The translations under genes were made by a program, and so were the position numbers. A stretch of DNA of 64,000 nt. Source: Deltaproteobacteria bacterium HGW-Deltaproteobacteria-15 (lineage in GTDB: Bacteria; Desulfobacterota; DSM-4660; Desulfatiglandales; HGW-15). Shown here one piece after another: positions 27,172 through 37,800 of the stretch; within the stretch, counting starts at the first letter, position 1; the number at the start of each line of letters is the position of its first letter. The notes below the pieces were generated by a model, which had not been told where the DNA came from, ran no database searches, and was given only the letters and a program-made list of their open reading frames with translations. The stretch is from the NCBI GenBank assembly GCA_002840535.1, contig PHBH01000002.1:1-64000 (forward strand). Reading direction: 5' to 3'.

Positions 27172-30084
27172 CTACTCCTCCGTCCTCTCGATATCCGCTT
27201 CATCAAGCGGCTCGTCCACGGCGTTTCGCAGCCAGGATTGGTCGAAACCATCTTCCGATGTCCCTTCTACCCTGATTCTTACCTTGGCTCCATCGGACTT
27301 ATCCGCCAAGTTCGCGATGGCTGGAAAGGCCTTAAATACCTGCTCTCGGGTGGCTTCGAATGTCAGAATGATCCGTTTCTTCCGGCCGACAACTTCCGGA
27401 GCCGTCACTGAAGGTCCACTGCCTGTTCCCGCCCCCGCACCAGTCGGTTCCCCATGAACCCCTGGTGATGTCACGGTGTCTGGGCCACCTGGGGTCGTGC
27501 CGGAAGGCTGAGCCGCAAGTGCTTCAGGGACCGCGGCCGGCAACATGAGGAAGCCGGAATCCAAATCGATCTCGTCGTCTGCGAGATACCTTCCGAGTAC
27601 AACCTTGTCACTGCTCACTTGGAACTTCCCGTCGCTGCCAAGAGTGGGGCTTCCTCCACTGGCATAGGCGAAGACACCTTCAGATACGCCGCGGGCAATC
27701 CCCTTGCGCAGAACGGCGGCGGACTCCAGCCGGGGTGGAGCAATATCCCGGAAGAAAGACTCCAGTACATCGTATGCCTTGATTCCCATAAGTGGCGTTT
27801 CGCCCTTTGTCGTCGTTTCGCCGAGTCTGACCCGTTCCACAACCTTCTTGGGGAATATCGTTCCATTAACATGTCTTATGCCTTCACTTGTCAGCAGTTC
27901 CATCATCCGCTCGTAAACGCCAGTTGCTTGAAGTGGTCTACCACCCCTTTCAACCCTTTGGATTTCCAGTTCGCCACTTTGGACCCGAGGGAGCCACACG
28001 GCAGAATAGAGCTCCCGGAAGCACGATTCCGCAGCGGCCTGCTCGGTGCGTTTTCTTTCCTTGAGCTGATCATAGTGGTCCTTTGTGAGCCGGAGTTGCT
28101 GTTTCTTGGCTTCCACACGATCGATGGCCAAGAGATACCTGACTGCGCGTCGCAGGGCTTCAATTTGCTTTTTCTCCGGAATCGCCAATCCAAGCCCGTT
28201 TCGAAACCTCCTGGGTCGGTCTCCATAGTTGGAGAGGTACTCCTTGGCCTGGCGTTCTTGCTCTGCCTTGCCCTCGGCTGCAAATTCAAGCGGCAGGTAA
28301 GCTATGAGGAAACGCGGGTCCTCGTCGGGAATGTCCTGGCTCTTGGCAGGCCATACAATGGCCGTATGATGCCCCGCCAGACGAGCCTCCAGCATCTCCT
28401 TGACCATGCTGCGGACCGGACCTAGACCCCGCACCTGGGAATCCTCGCGGGCGACTGTCTGTTCCGCGTCTTCGATAAGCTTCGTGACATTCGGATCCTT
28501 CTTGAAACAGTACCGGACGCCGTCGTAATGCAGGTACAGACACGCGTTACGTAACTCGGACAATACGGCTGTGGCTGTGATGTTGTCCAGGTGAGGGCCA
28601 ACACAACTAGCAAGCAGTTCATTCTCAGTGATACCGGGTGGCAGCGTCTCCTCCATCCCTGATTTTTCTCTCCGGAGTCCCCCGAACGAGTAGAGGAGAA
28701 TGGCTGTGGCAATGCAAGTGGCGGGCTTCACGCTGGCAAGCGATGGTGTCTCGCGCGCCATCCGCTCGTCAATGCGTCTTGCGCGGGCATTGGGTCCATC
28801 GATATCCGCCGTGATGACCGCGTCGTAATCGTTCTGGACCCCCAGTTCTTTGAGCATCTTCACCCGGACATCCACATCTTTCACCGGCACTTCTCCGGGC
28901 CCAAGCAGGGCTTTGGCTCCCCCGTTCTTCTTTAGGGAATGCATACAGGAAGCTAGAAACCGCAGCGCGCCTCGTGTCCTCTGAAATGCGTCAACCGCTG
29001 TCCAGCGTTCCCGCATGATGTCGATGAGCGCAGGATGAAAAGGATAGGCGGCGCGCATCCTGTCGCGCAGCAACTGACCGTCCTCCTCGGCCTGCTGACG
29101 CTCATTGGACGTCTCCGCATGGGCCCGCTGCATGCCGGTCACGACCTCCTGATACGCAGTGGCCACCTCGGTGGCAGCATGAGCATCAGGAGCGCTTCCA
29201 AGCAGACGCCTTTGGAGTATGGGGAGAACCTCGTCTCCCGAAACAGGCTCTCGCAATTGGTCGACCCGCGAGGCGAGCTTGTCGATTTCGGCAAGCAATC
29301 CAACGTTTCCCAACGCTTCCCTTGCACTCCAGGTAAGAGAATAGACCAGAGCCGCCTTTTCACTTCCGGCCACCTCGACGGTGAGGTTCTGGAAAAAATC
29401 CTTAGCCTGGCGCTGGAGAGTGGATTCCAGGACGCCGACTGCAGCGGCCCGCTCCATGTATTTGAGCACTTCGTCCAGAAGAATGAGAACCGGCCGGCCG
29501 CCTGCTCCCTTGGTGAGCAGGTCTCTGATCACATCTCCGCCCGGGGCCACGCGATCCTTGTCATGATCAGCGACAATGGGGAAAGCTTTTTCAGGATCGA
29601 TCTGCCATGCAATCCATCCCCACATTGTCTGGACCGTCCGGCCATCTTCCAGCGTTTTGCCGTTGCGCGCGTCGAACTTTTCGCCGTCAAACACAGCCAC
29701 GGCCACTTCACCGGGCCGGGCAAATCCCTTCCCCTCCGGAATACCGTCCAGGGCGTCCCGTTTTCTTGCGGCGTGTAGAAGTGAGGCAAGGGTGTGCGAC
29801 TTGCCGCCACCGAAAGGCGTCCGGAGCTTCAGTACGCGGTTGTACCCCGATTTTCCGGAGAGGGAGGCGAGCACTTCCTCGAGGAGCTTGCGAAGATCGG
29901 ACGTCAGGTAGGTCGACCGAAAGAAGGCCTCCGGGTCCCTGTTGACGACAGGCACGTTAGGGTCGTTCGCGGCGATGGCTCCCAAGTCAACGGCGAACAC
30001 CGCCTCAGTTAGTGCCCCTGCTTCCACGTCGGGGTGGAGTTTCACCAGATCAGTCCATGGACGAAGTGCACTTGTTGTACTCAT
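27172..30084 (-). CDS. DUF499 ATPase
   Basis: A 970-residue P-loop ATPase of the DUF499 (COG1483) kind. Walker A is TPFGGGKSHTLASL (about residues 89-102) and Walker B is VLILLDEVLKYM (about 199-210). A proline/glycine-rich linker at about 890-920 precedes a final small domain. DUF499 proteins are related in domain plan to the large BrxC/PglY ATPases of BREX and occur with DUF1156 methylases in defence islands. It overlaps the methylase gene by 4 bp, so it is translationally coupled. Its exact role (sensor, loader or effector) is unknown. Confidence 0.85.
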   Translation of the reverse strand: MSTTSALRPWTDLVKLHPDVEAGALTEAVFAVDLGAIAANDPNVPVVNRDPEAFFRSTYLTSDLRKLLEEVLASLSGKSGYNRVLKLRTPFGGGKSHTLASLLHAARKRDALDGIPEGKGFARPGEVAVAVFDGEKFDARNGKTLEDGRTVQTMWGWIAWQIDPEKAFPIVADHDKDRVAPGGDVIRDLLTKGAGGRPVLILLDEVLKYMERAAAVGVLESTLQRQAKDFFQNLTVEVAGSEKAALVYSLTWSAREALGNVGLLAEIDKLASRVDQLREPVSGDEVLPILQRRLLGSAPDAHAATEVATAYQEVVTGMQRAHAETSNERQQAEEDGQLLRDRMRAAYPFHPALIDIMRERWTAVDAFQRTRGALRFLASCMHSLKKNGGAKALLGPGEVPVKDVDVRVKMLKELGVQNDYDAVITADIDGPNARARRIDERMARETPSLASVKPATCIATAILLYSFGGLRREKSGMEETLPPGITENELLASCVGPHLDNITATAVLSELRNACLYLHYDGVRYCFKKDPNVTKLIEDAEQTVAREDSQVRGLGPVRSMVKEMLEARLAGHHTAIVWPAKSQDIPDEDPRFLIAYLPLEFAAEGKAEQERQAKEYLSNYGDRPRRFRNGLGLAIPEKKQIEALRRAVRYLLAIDRVEAKKQQLRLTKDHYDQLKERKRTEQAAAESCFRELYSAVWLPRVQSGELEIQRVERGGRPLQATGVYERMMELLTSEGIRHVNGTIFPKKVVERVRLGETTTKGETPLMGIKAYDVLESFFRDIAPPRLESAAVLRKGIARGVSEGVFAYASGGSPTLGSDGKFQVSSDKVVLGRYLADDEIDLDSGFLMLPAAVPEALAAQPSGTTPGGPDTVTSPGVHGEPTGAGAGTGSGPSVTAPEVVGRKKRIILTFEATREQVFKAFPAIANLADKSDGAKVRIRVEGTSEDGFDQSWLRNAVDEPLDEADIERTEE

Positions 30085-33000
30085 GACTCCTCCCTCAAGT
30101 CTCGCGTTCTATATTGTCCGGTTTTCAGGTCGATATCCGAAAGTCTTTCTTCAATAAGTGACCGCCAGTTGGCGACGAGCTTCTTAAGTGCCGCTTGCTC
30201 AGCAGGAGTAGTCGACACCGTATGCGTATGCTCCGACTCGCCATCTATTTTACCTGCAAGTGCAGTCCCGGCAAGAGCCTGGGCAATCAAGCGCAGGCTC
30301 TCTCTGTTCGGTCGCGCCTCGTCAAGGAACTGGTTCAGGTTGCGAGGCTGGTTCTCCAAAAGCCAAAGAATGCGGTGCAAGGTGTCAATGAGAGGAGCGG
30401 TCTTGCCGTCATCCTTAAAAGCGCCCATCTTATCGTCATCGCCACGTTCGGTGAAGTCCCGCAGCCGGTACTTGCCCTTCTTCTTTTCGACTAGAGCACG
30501 GCTTCCGCTCGAGAGGCCGTTCTGGCCATCCAATTCCACGTTCTGCCCATAGGTGAAGACGATGGCCTCGCCCGCGTCCATCTCTGCCGCCTTGAAGGTG
30601 TAACGCCAGAGCACGTAGAATCTGCTCGCTCCATCCACCGCGGCAACGCTGCTTCCGGTTACGCCGAAAATTTTCCCCAAGAGCGTCTCTAATACCACCC
30701 CTTCCACCTCGGCCAGAAACCTTTCGGCCGGAACTTCCTCGCCATTGGAGTACTCCACACGAGAGAAGCGGGTGAAGGCGCGCAACCCAGCGCCCACTGC
30801 GGCAATCACCAGGTCCGCACCGGTGATGCCCATCTTCCAGAGCGAGTCCACGCGTTCGCGGACGATTTTTTCCAGATCAGGACGGACGTTTTCCTCGTAG
30901 GAACCCGTCAAGAAGCCTTCCCGCTTGCGGGCGATAAGGAAAATGCTGGAAGCGAGAGCGGCGGAGTCCTGGGATACCAGTCTACCGCCGAATTCAGTAT
31001 CCAGAGGCCAAGCTTCGGTGACAGTGAAACCAGCCCGCCGTAGCGCGTCCACCAGGGTCGACCAGCCAAGTGTCGTCTTATGGGCGTAAACAACCGCCAA
31101 CAAACCTCCCGGCTTGAGTACACGGCGCGCTTCTTGGAAAGCAGCGAGCATCATCTCCTCGTAAGAAGAACTGGCTGCTCTCATATCACCGCCAAATCGG
31201 GATGCCAATGCGGTCGCCTCGCTTTTCTTGGGCGTTAGATCAGATGAGAAGTGTTCAGGGTACAGGTTTCCTATGGCACGTTTTAACCACACGTAAAAGA
31301 AATCGGACAGATCACCATAGGGGATATTGTCGTAGTACGGGGGGTCTGTGATGATCGCATGGAATGAAGATTCGGCATGCGGCAAACGGAGTGCGGATCC
31401 ACGTTCGACCACTGCCGGAGTGTAAATCCTGGTCAACTCCACGATCACGCTGACAATCCAGTCAATGGCTTGCCTCATGTCGCCCGAGGCATCGCCGAAG
31501 GGATTCGTCTCGGAGAAATCCCAGACAAACGGAAGGGCTGGGCGGCCAAATGTCGACTGAGTTTTTGTATATCCGGGGTCCCATCGGCACATCGAGCTGC
31601 CGCGATCGGCCATGCGGTCGACAAGGATGCCCAGATAGGTGGTGACAGCCTTCGAATACTCCTCGGACAAGCCTTCGTTGCGCATCGCCGTGAAGGCGCT
31701 TCGCACCGACTCGCACTGGGCAAGCAACGAAAGAATCTGACGGGGATGAAATAGATCCGAGAACTTTGAAAGGCCGTGTCGGGTTGGAGCTGACAGCCCG
31801 CGCGCGTTCGGAGAGGGGCGGACGGAGCTTATGTTTTCCATGGGGAGTGAAAGGCCGGATCGCTCGATCAGCATAGTGATGCGATCCTGAATCTCCTCAT
31901 TCAAAGAGAGAATCTCGCTTGGGAGATCATGGCTATTCAGAAAAGTCGTCCCCTTTTTTCCGGGCAGCCGGCATGCCAGAGCGATGGGTTGAAAGCCCAC
32001 TCTCTCCGCCGTGCCTTCAAGTTGAACGTACTGACTATCCGCCACGGTCCCGCAGAATGGACAATTTGCATTCCCACCCTTAGACCCAGCCGCCGGATCG
32101 AACCTCAGCTCCTTTTCTTTGGTCGCTTCAATTACCTCGAAGCGCACCTTGTTTTCACCTTTGGGAGCAACAATCTTCAGGGCGATATATCGTCCCTTCT
32201 TCTTGCATAACCAAGTCTGCCTTACCAGCGGCACGGTCGCGCCGCACGATGGGTTCTTGCACTGCACAGTCCGCGTCCAAAGGTAGGCCACAGGGGTGAG
32301 ATATCCACCCGGGATCGTGAGTTTCTGCTGACCAGTCGGGTTCTTAAAGAGAGTCCCCTGTTTGCCAGGTGCCAGCTCTTGGGATGGCGCTTTCGGATCG
32401 GGAACAGATGGATAAAGGTCCCCGATCTCGTCCTTGACCTTTTTGAGCACCCACTCGCCCCAACAGCGGACCTCGTTGCCCAGGCCGCCCCAGGTGGTTT
32501 CGCCTTTGGCATTCTTCGGCCCAGCCATGCCGCGTACGTTCAGATCTGGTTTGCCGTACTTCTGCGGATAGACCAGGGTACAAAGCTCGATGATATGTGC
32601 CACCGGGTTGAGGTCAATGGCATAGGCCTCACAGCCCAAGCGGAGAGCCTCCAACGGGATAGCTCCGCCCCCGGCGAACATGTCCAGCACTTTAGGGCGC
32701 GGCGCGCGTCCTTCTTCGATGTCTTCGGCGGTGACCTTCTTACCGGTTTCTTCAGTCAGCCGCTCAGCGTGTGCTTCGAGGATGTGCCTCTGCGCTTCCT
32801 TTACTGCAAGCTCAATATCGGCCTTTTGTACAGATTTTGAATCAGACGGATATCGGCACAAGCGTTTCATGAACTTGGCTGCGTTAGCCCTGCCCAGGCT
32901 CTGTTTCTTGTTATCCGGTCCGTTTTCAGGGATGAACCGGGACGCAGGCACAAGCGCGCCATACACCGCAGCCCGGCACGCCACCAGAGGCCGCCGCGCC

Positions 33001-33125
33001 CACCAGAGGTGCAGGGTCGAGATATGCCCCTTACGGACGGACTTCTCCCTCGACGCCTCGGCGCTTATCGCCTGGATGGGCAGGAAGTCCTCGATGAGGC
33101 GCTTGTCATTGCCGTTGTTGCTCAT
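30081..33125 (-). CDS. DUF1156 adenine-specific DNA methylase
   Basis: A 1014-residue DNA methyltransferase of the DUF1156 (COG1743) kind. The N-terminal family motif HLWWARRP is at about 39-46. The SAM-binding motif is DMFAGGGAIPLEALRLG (about 147-163) and the catalytic motif is TDPPYYDN (about 590), indicating N6-adenine methylation. A zinc ribbon is suggested by CKNPSCG and CPFCG in the middle. A DUF1156 methylase coupled to a DUF499 ATPase and a SNF2 helicase is a known recurring defence-island grouping of the modification type. The target site cannot be read from sequence. Confidence 0.9.
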   Translation of the reverse strand: MSNNGNDKRLIEDFLPIQAISAEASREKSVRKGHISTLHLWWARRPLVACRAAVYGALVPASRFIPENGPDNKKQSLGRANAAKFMKRLCRYPSDSKSVQKADIELAVKEAQRHILEAHAERLTEETGKKVTAEDIEEGRAPRPKVLDMFAGGGAIPLEALRLGCEAYAIDLNPVAHIIELCTLVYPQKYGKPDLNVRGMAGPKNAKGETTWGGLGNEVRCWGEWVLKKVKDEIGDLYPSVPDPKAPSQELAPGKQGTLFKNPTGQQKLTIPGGYLTPVAYLWTRTVQCKNPSCGATVPLVRQTWLCKKKGRYIALKIVAPKGENKVRFEVIEATKEKELRFDPAAGSKGGNANCPFCGTVADSQYVQLEGTAERVGFQPIALACRLPGKKGTTFLNSHDLPSEILSLNEEIQDRITMLIERSGLSLPMENISSVRPSPNARGLSAPTRHGLSKFSDLFHPRQILSLLAQCESVRSAFTAMRNEGLSEEYSKAVTTYLGILVDRMADRGSSMCRWDPGYTKTQSTFGRPALPFVWDFSETNPFGDASGDMRQAIDWIVSVIVELTRIYTPAVVERGSALRLPHAESSFHAIITDPPYYDNIPYGDLSDFFYVWLKRAIGNLYPEHFSSDLTPKKSEATALASRFGGDMRAASSSYEEMMLAAFQEARRVLKPGGLLAVVYAHKTTLGWSTLVDALRRAGFTVTEAWPLDTEFGGRLVSQDSAALASSIFLIARKREGFLTGSYEENVRPDLEKIVRERVDSLWKMGITGADLVIAAVGAGLRAFTRFSRVEYSNGEEVPAERFLAEVEGVVLETLLGKIFGVTGSSVAAVDGASRFYVLWRYTFKAAEMDAGEAIVFTYGQNVELDGQNGLSSGSRALVEKKKGKYRLRDFTERGDDDKMGAFKDDGKTAPLIDTLHRILWLLENQPRNLNQFLDEARPNRESLRLIAQALAGTALAGKIDGESEHTHTVSTTPAEQAALKKLVANWRSLIEERLSDIDLKTGQYRTRDLREES

Positions 33126-33180
33126 GAGTTCTGATCCTTAGGGCGGATGGACGAGACAGTTGGGGATTCGGCCGGCCGCG

Positions 33181-33268
33181 GTTGCGGATAGTTTCGGATA
33201 CTTCGGCGGCCAAGGAGATATGGCAGGTTGCGGATACCCTTAAAGGCAGTTGCGGATAATTGCGGATT
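33181..33268. repeat. Five direct decamer repeats (GTTGCGGATA)
   Basis: Copies start at 33181, 33191 (GTTTCGGATA), 33227, 33249 and 33259 (ATTGCGGATT). They fill the spacer between the regulator gene's stop codon and the methylase gene's start. The regular decamers look like binding sites for a protein, possibly the HATPase/winged-helix regulator encoded immediately upstream. Confidence 0.6.
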
Positions 33269-34842
33269 CATGGTGTCGGTCGTTGCTCCTTCAGGACATA
33301 ATAGGTGGCGCGCGCCGCGCCATGCTTTTCGACCAATTTCAGCCTCGTCAGTTTCGCCAGATCCTTCCGGACGGCCTGCTCGGTCACACGCAAGGTGACA
33401 GCCAAATCCGGCACTTGGACTTGATTCTTGGCTAGCAACTCGCGAAGGATTGTCTTCTGGTTCTTTGTCAATGTTTCAACGACGGACGGTCGGACTTCGA
33501 ATACAGGTATGGCGTGGTCAGCCTTGAGCCTGTCGATCGCTTTGCCTGGTCCCGGGAACGTTACGACGAAATGGCCGTCGCGGTACGAGTATTCAGGAGG
33601 CTTGAGCCCATGGTCTCGCATTGCATGCTTCATTCGCACCACGCCGGTACCCAATTCCTCCATAAGTCCGAGCAGGCGGAGTCCCTGCGCAAGCACGGGA
33701 TTGCGCGAACACGGCTGTAGCTTTCCTGACCGCATTTGATCGAGCGTTACCCCTCGGGGGAGAAGTCCTGGACTAATGACCTCGACTCGATCCGCAAACA
33801 GCTCCACATGGATTTTGCGCGAAGCATCTTCATAATCTCGATGGGCCATTGCATTGATTATGGCTTCTCGGAGCGCCGCGATCGGGTACTCGTCAAGACG
33901 CAACCGGCGCATGCCCGTCACCAGCAAAGGGTGGCGCGTGTTTTTATCTATGAACCGTAGCGCCTGTTCCAGGGCTTTCGGGATCGGTGCCGTGATGTCC
34001 AGGAAGTCACTTGGTTTAGGGTCACGAGCCACGCCCGGAAAAGCTAGCAATCGCACGCAACTCTGGGGATAAACCATGGTCGGGTCTTTGGAGAAAAGCA
34101 ATATGCCGGCCGAAGAGCAGTAGACTTGCTTGTCTTCGGGTGAGAACCACAAGAGTCCGCGTCGAAGCAGCAGTTCCCTCAAATCGGCGGTGCTCATGTC
34201 AGCGGAAGGATCATCGGCGGTCTTTTTCGCCAGATGGCGAGCGATTTCGATATCAACATCGTTCCAACCGATTCGAGCGGGCATATTCGAAGCGGGCAGC
34301 ATCGCAATCCGTTCCTGATCGAATGTCGATGAGCTTTGCACGGTGCACTGCGATGTCTTAGCATCCCGGGAAGAAGGGGCAACGTGGTAGTTAGTCTTTA
34401 TGTAGCCGGTCAGGGAAGCCAGCACAATGCGCTGGAGTTCGCGAAGGTCGGAGAAGCGATGATATTTGTGTCCGTCATCCCGAATCTCATTGATGAAATC
34501 CTCGGCAGCGGCATCCCGTTCGACCATGTTGTCCCCTCGAACACAGACCAGAACCGGCATATCCTTGCCCCGGGCGAAATGATATTCGTGATGGGTAGCG
34601 GAGAGGCCTTTGAATCGTTTTCCATATTCAGATCCGATAATCACCAGATAGAACTGGCACTTTGCGAGGTCGTTCAGGTAACCCTGTGGAGCAGCCTTGA
34701 GCATACTGGGCTCGTCTTCGTAAAGAATCGGAGTACAGTGTTCGTCAAGAAAAGGGTCAGATGTGACGAGTGTCTTGACGGCTCGTCTTTCGTCAGCCAG
34801 CTCTTTTTGCACGGAGCTCACGAAAATTCGTAACTTGATCAT
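33268..34842 (-). CDS. DUF4062 / HATPase winged-helix regulator
   Basis: A 524-residue protein. The N-terminal 110 residues (LRIFVSSVQKELADERRAV, FYLVIIGSEYG) are a DUF4062 domain, often found as a signalling or TIR-like sensor module. Residues about 310-420 form a GHKL-ATPase-like domain (LREAIINAMAHRDY, VEVISPGLLPRGV, GTGVVRMKHAM) as in AlbA/HATPase-type regulators. The C-terminus is a winged helix (QKTILRELLAKNQVQVPDLA, VTEQAVRKDLAKL). It begins 2 bp after the helicase gene and is followed by a decamer array. It probably senses infection or nucleotides and controls the downstream methylase/ATPase genes. Confidence 0.82.
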   Translation of the reverse strand: MIKLRIFVSSVQKELADERRAVKTLVTSDPFLDEHCTPILYEDEPSMLKAAPQGYLNDLAKCQFYLVIIGSEYGKRFKGLSATHHEYHFARGKDMPVLVCVRGDNMVERDAAAEDFINEIRDDGHKYHRFSDLRELQRIVLASLTGYIKTNYHVAPSSRDAKTSQCTVQSSSTFDQERIAMLPASNMPARIGWNDVDIEIARHLAKKTADDPSADMSTADLRELLLRRGLLWFSPEDKQVYCSSAGILLFSKDPTMVYPQSCVRLLAFPGVARDPKPSDFLDITAPIPKALEQALRFIDKNTRHPLLVTGMRRLRLDEYPIAALREAIINAMAHRDYEDASRKIHVELFADRVEVISPGLLPRGVTLDQMRSGKLQPCSRNPVLAQGLRLLGLMEELGTGVVRMKHAMRDHGLKPPEYSYRDGHFVVTFPGPGKAIDRLKADHAIPVFEVRPSVVETLTKNQKTILRELLAKNQVQVPDLAVTLRVTEQAVRKDLAKLTRLKLVEKHGAARATYYVLKEQRPTP

Positions 34843-34844
34843 GG

Positions 34845-37800
34845 CTACACAGCCGCCCTTTCAACTGCCTCAGCCGGAATCTCGTAGAATCTCGCTGCCA
34901 CGATCTGTCGTTTGGCATGATCGAGTTTGGCCGCGGGGTTGTCAATGCGTACAAGCTCAGGAGAATCGCCCAAGGGGCCCCAGACCACATACAGCCAGTA
35001 GGTATCTGCCAGTTGCTGTGCCTTGTACCATTCGTTCATAGTGAGCCGGACAGGCTGTCCACGGAGGCGTCCCTTCACCTCGATTCTCTTGACGATAACC
35101 TCCCCGGTAGCTTCATCCGCGATCCTATGGGCGCGGATGTCGAAGCCAAGCTTCAGATGACCGACTCGTTCGATGCGGTCCTCGGGAAAGCCCTCCGCGA
35201 CCAGCGCTTCAATCACCTTGTCCTCTGCGGCGATCTCGCTCTGTCGACGAACATTGGGGTCGAGTTCGTCGGCCAAATCGGCAATCTGGGCCTTCATGTC
35301 AGCATCCGGACCCAGCACAATGGCGGTACCCACATGTTTCACCGGTCCAGTCCTGGCGATCTCAAGCCGCTTTAAGCCATCGAACCGCTCCTGTCGGGCG
35401 CGCTGGAGTTCGTCCACGTACTTCCTCGCCTCGTCCGCAGTCAGCTTGTATTCCGGTTTGGAGAAGACCTCGGCAGCAAGCATCATCGCCCGTTCCTGGG
35501 CCCGGTCGATTCGTGCCTTAAATGACTTCTCCAGGTATTCACGGCAGACCCGGGCGAAATGCTGCCGCTCTTTCTGACAGCGACCGCGGCATTCGAGCTG
35601 ATAGGTGCGTTTGAGAAAATCAGTTGACCCTTGAATAGACGTCGGCTCACTCTTTTGTGGCGGATTCGGATGCGCCGCAAGATTGTGAAGTGTGTCGCTC
35701 GGGATCTTCTCGTAATGGCCACGCTCCTCCCGAACAGCCACGAGTTCACCGTAAAGTGGTATGTCGTTTCCCTTCGAATCCTTGCCGCGAATCGATATCT
35801 CGAAAAAGTGGATATGATATGGCTCCCTGCACATGGGGTCGACGAAGAAACCGGTACCTCCAGCACCTACCGCCAGACGATCATTAAGCTTCTCGTCTAC
35901 CGCCGCATAGAGCGGATGTCCCGGCCCCATCAAAACGGCGTCTAGGTGGGCGTCCAGCTCAAGGTGGTGCTTGTGGAAGGTGATCTTTCGATAGAATGAT
36001 TCGGCTTTCCCGATCTTCTGGACGGAGCGGAGACGTTCCGATCGCAAATCTGCCAGGACGTGTTCGACGCGCCACAGGCCATCGGCCCTCGGCTCAATCC
36101 GGAGGGCCACTTCCCTCGCAGCCGCAACAAACTGTGCCTCAACGTATCGAGGCATGAGCCGCCGTTCTTCAATCTCAAGATTGCGCCGCTGGAAGGCGCT
36201 GAAATCCACATGGCCTCGCGCGAGGGCAATACCCGTGGCTTCTTCATATTCCTTGAGCTTGGCCGGATTGATGCGATCGATCTGGTCGAGGTATTCATCC
36301 AGCCGCCTGGGATCGTAAGCTGCATCGCGGAGCATGTCCGGGAGATTTACGTCGTTCAGCGACAGCACCTCGCCGATCACGTCAAAAACGCGGCCTTCAA
36401 GGGCCTCGTTCATCTGGACCAATTTTTCCAGCAAGCGGTGGAGTATCCGACCTTCAACAATGGGCTGGCCATCCTCGGAATCCGTCGCTACAAAGTTAAA
36501 AGCGTAGACATCCCGGTCCTGGCCGATGCGATGAATGCGGCCCAGCCGCTGTTCCAACCGGGTCGGGTTCCAGGGCAGGTCATAGTTGATCATCAGGTGG
36601 CAGAACTGGAGGTTGATGCCTTCTCCGGCGGCCTCCGTGGCGATGCATACCTGCGCCCCGGTTCTGAAAGCCTCCTGCGCTCTTTTGCGTTCATGGGGGT
36701 TCATGCCGCCGTGGATTTCGCAGGTGCTGTAACCCCATCGTTCAAGATGATCGCGCACATAGCCAAGTGTGTCCCGGTGCTCCGTGAAGATCAGGAGCTT
36801 CCCCCTGCCGTCCTTCAGCTCAAGGAACTGCGCCTCGCCGAGGCATTTCTTCAATGCGGACAGCTTCGAATCGCTCGCGTTCTCCCGAACTCTTCGCGAT
36901 TGCTCCACCAGTTCCTCGAGAGCGGAGACTTCCGCTCGCAGCTGCTCAAGTTCCAGCGCCGCCGTGTATTCATCCACCAATTGGTCTCTGACCGCATCGT
37001 CGAGATCGTCTTCATCCTGTTCGGCATCCGGAAGCCGACCCTGCAACACGGCCAAGCGCTTTGCTCGTTGGGCGGGGGTGAGCCCCTCAAGCTCATCCAG
37101 GAGGTCATCTTGCTTTTTCAGCCGACGCTTGATCGACTCATGAATGGCACAGGTGGAACTCACTAACCGCCGCTGAAGAACGGTTCGAGTGAGGGCCGCC
37201 GATGAACGTCTCTGTCCAGTCTGCTGGGGGATGAACGCGTTGATGTAAGCGGTAACGCTCTTGTAAAGTGCATATTCCTCGCTGTTCAGGCAAAAGGTTA
37301 CGGTCTTCGTGTGCCGGTCCGGGAAGAGCCGCTTCCCGTCCGCATCCTTGAGATCTTCTTTCAATCGTCGGAGAGACCAAGGAGAATCCTTGCCGAGGTG
37401 GAATACGTCCTTGCGAATTGCGGTGGCCTGCTTCCCAAGCCGGTGTGGTTCCGGGAAGAGGTCGGGGTCGATAAGACGAAGGAAATGAGCAAACTTGTCT
37501 TCATCCCCATGGTGCGGTGTTGCTGTCAGCAGGAGAACATGATCCGCTTGGGATGTGAGGCGCGATGCCAAATCGTAGCGCTTTGTTGTCGCAACCTTGG
37601 ATTCGCGGTTATGGCCGCCCGATGCTGTCCGCGCCGAGCACTTGTGGGCTTCGTCGATAATGACGAGGTCCCACCTCTGTTGCCACACACGCTCTCGCAC
37701 ATCTTCCTGCTTTGCATAATCCATGGAGGCGATGACCTGTGAAGCCCTCTGCCATGGATTCGTCAGTTGCTGCTGGTCGACAGCGGAAAAAATGATGTCG

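Noticed and set aside
27172-33125. BREX system
   Set aside because: The DUF499 ATPase is BrxC/PglY-like in size, but there is no PglZ/BrxZ phosphatase, BrxL protease or BrxA/B gene in the window.
33181-33268. CRISPR array
   Set aside because: The repeats are 10 bp with irregular or no spacers and no cas genes are present.
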